Assembly (NCBI GenBank): GCA_039000515.1
Contig: JBCFYV010002312.1
Coordinates: forward strand, 23,734-87,733
Length of the DNA: 64,000 nucleotides
Direction of reading: 5' to 3'
Source of the DNA: Timema cristinae
Lineage: Eukaryota > Arthropoda > Insecta > Phasmatodea > Timematidae
Part shown: one piece after another, positions 57,721 to 64,000 of the stretch
Numbering within the stretch: the stretch's first letter is position 1
Layout of the letters: every line of letters begins with the position of its first letter
Made by a program: the position numbers and the translations under genes
The notes under the pieces: model-generated
The model's database searches: none
Told to the model about the DNA's origin: nothing
What the model saw: only the letters and a program-made list of their open reading frames with translations

Positions 57721-60700
57721 TGCACGCCGGTGTGCCCGAAACCACACCGGCAGTAAATTCTGATTCAAAACAGTACTGCGTTGTAGTAGGAAGTGTGGAC
57801 CCATTCTCAGCCGTGTTCGTGGAGGGAAAATTGTGGGACGAGCCTATAGATTTACTGATAGACACTGGAGCAGCTGTTTCCCTCATAGATGAGAAAGTTT
57901 GGCGACGAGCGTCAAATGGCAAACTTCAGCCAACGAACAGGTCAGTTATAATTGCAAGTGGTGATAATATGACTGTGCTTGGTACAGTGAGTGTACCCGT
58001 TAGAATAGGAAGCTACTTTGTAACACAGGAAATGATTGTTGCAAAGGGACTGACACAGATGTGCCTTATAGGCACTGACTTCTTACGCAGAAACAAATGC
58101 GATGTTTTGCTTTCGAAAGGAATAATGCGGGTGGGTGAAGGGGAAGTACCCCTAAATAAGACACAAGGGGAACCACAGCCCGGAGTGTGCCGGGTGTCTT
58201 TGAAAGAGACAATCGTGATACCGAGTGGACATGAGGTGGTGCTTCAAGCAGCAGTCAGTGCGGACATGGGGATGGGGGTACTAGAAACAAATAGTCACCT
58301 TTCTGAGAAGCATGGAATTTTCGCGGCCCGCGTTGTAGTATCTTCCAAGGACAAGGTTATTCCAGTGAGATTGCTAAATCCACACCCACATCCAGTGACT
58401 TTATATAATGGGACAAATATCGGATCACTGATGCCATGCGTCATCGCAGGGACGGTAGGGACTGGAGATAAAACTACCCGGGGCGAGAAGGCATCTAGCT
58501 TATTTGATTTAGATACAGCCAAGCTTTCACCTACCCAACGTTCTATAGCAGAAGCCATGTTGAACAATTTTCCAGATGTGTGTTCTTGGGGCCAAACGAC
58601 CTTGGTCGTACTAATCTAGTCTATCACGAAATTGATACGGGTGGAAGTACACCCATCCGCCAACCACCGAGAAGAGTACCATTCCACCGTAGGGAGGAAA
58701 TGAGAAGTGTTGTGAAAGAGATGAGCGAAAATGACGTCATTCAACCCTCAACCTCCCCATGGAGCTCACCCGTTGTTATGGTGAAGAAGAAAGATGGCGG
58801 AACTAGGTTTTGTATAGATTATCGGCGGCTGAACGATGTTACAAAGAAAGACGCGTATCCCCTCCCTCGTATAGACGATCTACTGGACTCTTTAGGAGGT
58901 GTGAAGCTATTTTCCACAATCGATATGGTGAGTGGCTCCTGGCAGCTGGAGGTTGCTCCTCAGGATCGTGAGAAGACCGCATTCACAACAGGAGATGGGC
59001 TGTGGGAGTTTAAGGTGCTTCCCTTTGGAGTTTGCAATGGCCCAAGCACTTACCAAAGATTGATGGATCTAGTTCTATCGGGCCTCCAGTGGGATACGGC
59101 ATTGGTGTACCTGGATGATGTAATCGTGATTGGGAGAACCTTTGAAGAGCACATCAGTAGACTACGTGAGGTGTTCAAGAGGTTACGGGAAGCTGGCCTA
59201 AAAGTGAAACCATCGAAATGTAATCTATTTCGAACAACTGTGAAGTTTCTGGGACACGTTATTTCAAAGGAAGGTGTGGCCACTGATCCGGAAAAAGTTC
59301 GTGCAGTGGTGGACTACCCCATACCTAGTGATATCACTGAACTCAGGGCATTTCTGGGGCTATCTTCATATTACAGACGTTATGTAAAGGGATTTTCAAA
59401 CATCGCGGCACCCCTGTACCAGCTCACACAAAAAGGAGAAAGGTTTAGGTGGAGTGAACAGTGTGATTGTGCTTTTAAACAGCTGAAACAACGTCTCACA
59501 TCTGCTCCAATTCTTGCCTATCCAAGGATGGACACTGAGTTTATCTTGGATACCGATGCGAGTGGGACAGGCATTGGAGCTGTTTTAAGTCAAGTACAGG
59601 AGGGAGAAGAACGCGTAGTATCCTACCTTAGTCGAGCGCTAACAAAGGCTGAGCGTCGCTATTGTGTAACTAGAAGAGCAATGTTGGCGTTGGTGTATGC
59701 AACTCGACACTTCCGGAGTTATTTATACGGCAAAAAGTTTAAAGTACGCACAGACCACAACTCTCTTCGCTGGATGCAGCAGTTTAAAGAACCTGAAGGG
59801 CAGGTTGCCCGGTAGCTAGAGCAATTAGCCGAGTTTTAGTTCATGGTAGAGCATCGTCCTGGAAAAAGTCACGGAAATGCGGATGGACTATCACGTTTGC
59901 CATGTAAACAATGTGGGCAGGAGGAGCTTCCGGTATCCGCTATATATCAAAATAACTCAAGCTGGGCACTTCATTGGTCAGATACGGATATCAGATTGCT
60001 CCAGGACGCTGATGAAGCCATCGGACACATTGCTAAACTAAAGCGGGAAGACAAGGAGAGGCCAACCGCCTGTGAAGCATCTAGTAGAGGAGAGAGCTAC
60101 ATGAGCTTGTGGGCACAGTGGAAACGACTGGAAGTACATCGGGGTCTTCTGTGCCGTCGCTGGCTGGAAGAAAATAAGTCGGACATACTTCAGATTGTAG
60201 TACCACGTCACCTATCTACTGAGATTTTAAGATCGTTGCATGATGCAGTTACTGGTGGCCACTTAGGTGTTACAAAGACGTTAGAGAAAATCCGACATAG
60301 GTTCTATTGGCCAGGGATGACCAATGATGTAGAGCTGTGGTGTAGAGAATGTCCTGAGTGCGCGAGAAGGAAATCACCGACCACCAAGCTGAGAGCACCC
60401 CTTGGGACTTACCTCGCAGGATTTCCCCTCCAGCGTGTAGCTGCGGATATTTTGGGACCCTTGCCAAAGACAGCTCAAGGAAACAAATACATTCTTGTAG
60501 TGACTGACCACTTCACCAAATGGACGGAGGCATATGCTATGCCTGATATGGAAGCGTCAACAGAAGCTAAGCTTATTGTGGAAGAGTTCATCTGCCGGTT
60601 TGGTGTGCCAGTGGAACTTCATACAGATCAAGGACGCCAGTTTGAGTCTAATCTATTCCAAGAAATGTGTCAACTTCTTGGGATAGAGAAAACTCGCACA

Positions 60701-61501
60701 ACTCCATACCACCCACAGTCAGATGGCCTGGTAGAAAGATTCAATAGGACTCTATGCGCAATGCTTTCCCAGTACGTCAACAACTCTCAGGACAACTGGG
60801 ACAAGGCCCTACAACAAGTTCTTCTAGCATATCGGTCCAGTCCACAAGATTCGACGAAGTTCACCCCTTACTATCTCATGTTCGGTCGGGAGGTGCGGTT
60901 ACCAATTGACGTGATGCATGGAGAACCAGAGCCTGCCGACAGTGTTGTAGAGTATGCTCGGCAGTTAAGAACAAATTTAGAAACTGCACATCGTTTGACA
61001 CGAGAACATCTCGGCAAAACACATCGGGTACAAAAAGATGTGTATGACCGGAAGTGCATGGGCAGTGCCTATAAGGTTGGTGATCGTGTGTGGCTGCACC
61101 AGCCAGCAGTCAGAAAAGGAACCTCACCTAAACTGCACAGGGCATGGGATGGCCCATATATTGTGAAGACCAAAATATCAGATGTAGTCTACCGCATCCA
61201 ACGTGAATCACCCAAGCGGAAACGGATGATTGTACATTTCAACCGGCTGAAGCCATGCAGTCCAGTCCTAAGGGAACCAACGTCAACAATAGATAGGGAA
61301 GGGACAGATATTAGTGAAAACTTGTCACCGGAGAAAGACTTAGGGTCTAGTCTTTTACCAAGAAGTTGTAGTTTAGATTTTTCTAATGAAGATGAAACAA
61401 AAACTAACAGTCCGGAATTAATTGTGCTACCCAGGATTATTCCAGAGAGGCGCTATCCTGCAAGGCAGAGGAAGCCCACGGGATACTATCTAGATGTGTG
61501 A
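57717..61501 (+). pseudogene. pol: Pol polyprotein of the Ty3/gypsy element (protease-RT-RNase H-integrase), broken
   Basis: Protease: DLLIDTGAAVSLID (catalytic Asp near 57,862). Reverse transcriptase: FCIDYRRLND, LFSTIDMVSGSWQ and the catalytic VYLDDVIVIG near 59,107. RNase H: ILDTDASGTGIGAVLSQ and TDHNSLRWM. Integrase: zinc-binding HDAVTGGHLG...CRECPECARR near 60,240-60,370, then the catalytic D-D-E in VAADILGPLP, LHTDQGRQFE and PYHPQSDGLVERFN, and a GPY/F-like WDGPYIVKTK module near 61,145, with a 90-residue tail. Breaks: a one-base frame shift near 58,583-58,590 just before the RT, and TAG stops at 59,813-59,815 and 59,837-59,839 between RNase H and integrase. No chromodomain or env is seen. 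As read, this copy makes at most Gag-protease and is not autonomous. Confidence 0.95.
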
Positions 61502-61584
61502 TCCTAATGACTTTCCTGAATAGAGAGAAGAAAAAACCTCTCAGTGTGATTGATATGTATTATAGTGGCTCAGGAGAGCCTTTT

Positions 61585-61600
61585 AAAAAGGAGGGAATAG
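61585..61600 (+). promoter_or_regulatory. Polypurine tract of the Ty3/gypsy element
   Basis: AAAAAGGAGGGAATAG abuts the 3' LTR; one T interrupts it. It primes plus-strand DNA synthesis. Confidence 0.85.
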
Positions 61601-61878
61601 TGTAACGTATAGCTGTAGTGACTATTCTGCGAGTGCAGTGAGTGTACCCACCTCTGTAACTGGAATGTGGAAAGAGGGGGTGGGGGCGACAGCTGCAAAT
61701 AGTCAGGTAGCAGTTTAGTTTTCCTGTGAGTTCGTTTGGGACTGGTCGTGTTAAACTAGTGTTGTGGACATGGTGTCCAAGTATTAAACGTGTATATATT
61801 GATGTATGATAGTTGTATTAAGATGTGTACCCTTAAGTGTAAATATATATATCATTTGTAAATAGAAAACACGCTACA
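61601..61878 (+). repeat. 3' LTR of the Ty3/gypsy element
   Basis: Identical to the 5' LTR apart from one missing AT unit. It is followed by CATA (61,879-61,882), the right target duplication. Confidence 0.96.
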
Positions 61879-61882
61879 CATA

Positions 61883-61984
61883 TTTTTGGCATGATTCGCC
61901 AACCGATTCAACTCCTTATCGAAGTTTAGATTTATATAAAATATGCTCACTTTGAAATCTGTGTTGTTCAATTTTCTCTCTCTC

Positions 61985-62081
<97 letters not shown>

Positions 62082-62233
62082 CAGGTTATATAGTTGTATA
62101 AAACATATTTATCTTGATAATACGCTTTATCTATATTGAAAAATCATTAGTTGCCTGTTATTTATTAGAATAAATAATATACATTTTGAAATGATAATTT
62201 AGGCCCTAATATTGTTTCTATCTCAGAGAAGAC
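61883..62233. repeat. Spacer with (GT)n(AT)n microsatellite at 61,985-62,077
   Basis: A short GTGTGTGT run passes into about 40 uninterrupted AT units. The rest is AT-rich and featureless. Confidence 0.9.
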
Positions 62234-62506
62234 ATGTGTGATACGGAGTACATGTTCTGTGTGGTAGAACTCCCTCCTTACTCAAATGATAACATTATTA
62301 GACACAAGTATTCTGATGTTGAATGTACCGATTCAGAATTCCAAAGCTCTGAAAAAGATGATAGTTATGTGATTAGTTCAATTGAAAATGAAGAATTTCG
62401 AGTTGTATAGGAAAGTGACGATGACCTACCTAAAATTGTTGATGAGAAGATTACCTCCGTCAAAAATAATATAACAGGAAACATAGATTTTTTAATATCT
62501 TCTTAA
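62234..62506 (+). pseudogene. Short acidic open frame with one internal stop, unrecognised
   Basis: From the ATG at 62,234 a 90-codon frame runs to the TAA at 62,504-62,506 with a single TAG at 62,408-62,410. It reads MCDTEYMFCVVELPPYSNDN then an Asp/Glu/Ser-rich stretch (CTDSEFQSSEKDDSYVISSI), and after the stop ESDDDLPKIVDEK. An acidic N-terminal arm of this kind occurs in transposase ORFs (for example piggyBac types), but no diagnostic motif is visible. It may be a decayed transposon piece or chance. Confidence 0.3.
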
Positions 62507-64000
62507 ATAATCCCACAATTTGTACCATGGGTAGGTACCAACTGTGAAAAAATTACGTCCAACAAATTGCCCCAACCCCCATTTTAAAAATTCAAGCTTT
62601 TTATTACAATAGTTTGTTCTTTGCTTGTTCCGGATTGTTCCGCAAAAATTTCGTTTGTTTCTGTTTTGATAGCCCCACAAATGATTGCTTACATTTGGTG
62701 GGGCCAAATCACGGTTTAAAGCAACCCCCCCCCCCCCCACACACACACAAACACACAAACAACAACACACTTTGGGAAAAAATACATTTTTATGGTTTGG
62801 GTCGTTTGTTTCGCATTTTTGTAGCGTGTCAATCAGACAAATTGCACACTACAATTAAGTATCAATATTTTAATAATTTACGAAAGAAAGCACAATATTA
62901 ACATATTTTAAAAATAATCTACCTCAAAGTTTATTTCTTTTTTGGGTAATGCAGCCAAATAAAATTACGTTTTATTCCTAAAATTGAATCACGTAGGGGT
63001 TTTCAAAATATTGCCTTTTGAAAATACTGTAGCAGGTAATCAAAGAAGAGGATTAAAATTTTCATATTTATGAATACAATACTTTAACGGGATGCTCTCT
63101 GCCATTGGATATGTCGGATAAATTTACATACACTTTGCCATGCTGTCTATAAGAAAATATAGTAAAGTACATCTATATCACAAATTCTCAAATTAAAATA
63201 ATAGGGTGAGCCTGATATTATAATCATACCAAATATATTTAAATAAAAGCTGCCTTAGTATCTACTCACCATTTCAAGATGTTTCTTGGATTTATTTTGC
63301 CGCGTGCGGGAAAAGAAAAAAATTATTCAATGATGGCTGCCACACGTACTATCACAACTACATCTGATGAAAGAAAGAAGAGTGTATTGAGATCGACACA
63401 CTGACCACTCCTCGTCTGAGAAGACTAAAAGGCTATCCAAGGGGAACCCTGTTTCCCCCCTTTCCCTGCAAGCGGCAGTCCCTGGTTCACTTCTCTTTCC
63501 CCCCCCTTTTCGCCCGTCCCCTCCCCCTTTTTTCTATATTCCTGTTTTTATCACCCTTTCGCTTTGTTCCGTCGTACAATTTGGACATATATAGGGGCTT
63601 CAGGTTCACATTAAAATTTTTTAAAAAGGGTAAAAATTAAATAAAAAAAAACAAATATTGGGCGCCAGATCCACCCCCGCGCTGGCAGGACGACATACTT
63701 TCCATAAAATAAAGTATCCTGAAACACGTCAGTCCTTAAAGACTTAAGTCTAGTTTTTTTTTGTAAAAAATAGACAATGTCTCCAGACATTTTTGTAACC
63801 TGAAAATTTTTCGGAGATGATTTTCTTTTTTTTTTGATAGTATTTGATTGACAGTTTAAACCACTTCAAGTTTTTTCATCCAAAAGTAAAAGGTTTATTT
63901 TTTTTGGTTTTGAATATTGTTCCTCCATCTGAAAGACAAGTCCCCCATTTAAAACATTCCTAGATTTTGTATATCAGTCCTAAAACTGTTTTCTTTCCCC
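62507..64000. other. Intergenic, no gene recognised
   Basis: Has a C run followed by (CA)n near 62,725-62,750, and pyrimidine-rich tracts at 63,450-63,540. Overlapping short frames at 62,492-62,901 arise around those simple runs. The right end is cut by the window. Confidence 0.5.

Larger units (their letters stand above)
56608..61878 (+). mobile_element. Ty3/gypsy LTR retrotransposon, recent insertion
   Basis: A 5.27-kb element with 280/278-bp LTRs, TG...CA ends, 4-bp CATA duplication, primer binding site, gag, pol in the order protease-RT-RNase H-integrase, polypurine tract and no env. The integrase-last order places it in Ty3/gypsy (Metaviridae). The two LTRs are identical except for one AT dinucleotide in an (AT)n tract, so it inserted very recently or was recently gene-converted. 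Its coding region nevertheless has a frame shift and two stops. Confidence 0.97.

Noticed and set aside
58580..58620. Second programmed frameshift inside pol
   Set aside because: No slippery heptamer and the position just before the RT is not a known recoding point; a one-base mutation or consensus error is simpler.
62492..62901. Overlapping frames of 92 and 95 codons on opposite strands
   Set aside because: They span C-run and CA-run simple sequence, and neither has recognisable content.

Overview
This is eukaryotic nuclear DNA, most likely from an arthropod and probably an insect. I infer that from spliced or fragmentary animal-type genes, hAT, PIF/Harbinger and Ty3/gypsy elements, tRNA-derived SINE heads and AT-rich spacers. 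There is no bacterial-style gene packing. A hemipteran would fit the bloated, repeat-laden character, but nothing here proves it.

About 22.5 kb (roughly 35%) of the window is tandem minisatellite in some ten unrelated arrays. They have periods of 35, 43, 42/39, 31, 27, 19, 32, 60, 31 and 32 bp, plus a 109-bp short tandem. Several periods are multiples of three (42/39, 27, 60), which leaves very long open frames on both strands. Those frames have no gene-like content and I do not call them genes.

Layout: 0.7-4.3 kb, 35-bp array; 6.0-6.8 kb, non-autonomous hAT element with a perfect 8-bp target duplication; 7.2-9.5, 10.8-14.8, 15.6-15.8 and 16.8-20.1 kb, further arrays; 21.7-22.0 kb, the first two coding exons of a GMPPA (mannose-1-phosphate guanyltransferase alpha) gene on the minus strand, with no later exon recognised in the 21 kb downstream; 22.5-24.2 kb, decayed gene of an uncharacterised, probably transposon-linked family; 25.7-27.2 kb, LINE endonuclease fragment, a dispersed repeat and a second decayed transposon ORF; 28.7-30.5 kb, an intronless LEKR1-like coiled-coil gene on the minus strand with two single-base frame breaks; 31.2-35.2 and 35.9-36.5 kb, arrays; 37.3-38.1 kb, an inverted-repeat-bounded DNA transposon relic; 40.3-41.7 and 42.4-45.3 kb, arrays.

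The right third is a transposon nest. A decayed hAT transposon (about 45.7-54.4 kb, minus strand) was entered by a 5.6-kb LTR element (47,761-53,354) that has a gag gene but no pol. It also carries a small PIF/Harbinger element (53,555-54,248). Further right is a young Ty3/gypsy element (56,608-61,878). Its LTRs differ only by one AT dinucleotide. Its gag ends on a textbook -1 slippery heptamer next to the stop codon, and its pol is broken by one frame shift and two in-frame stops.

Only GMPPA and the LEKR1-like gene look like host genes; nearly everything else is repeat or mobile DNA. Homology calls rest on reading motifs by eye, without database searches.
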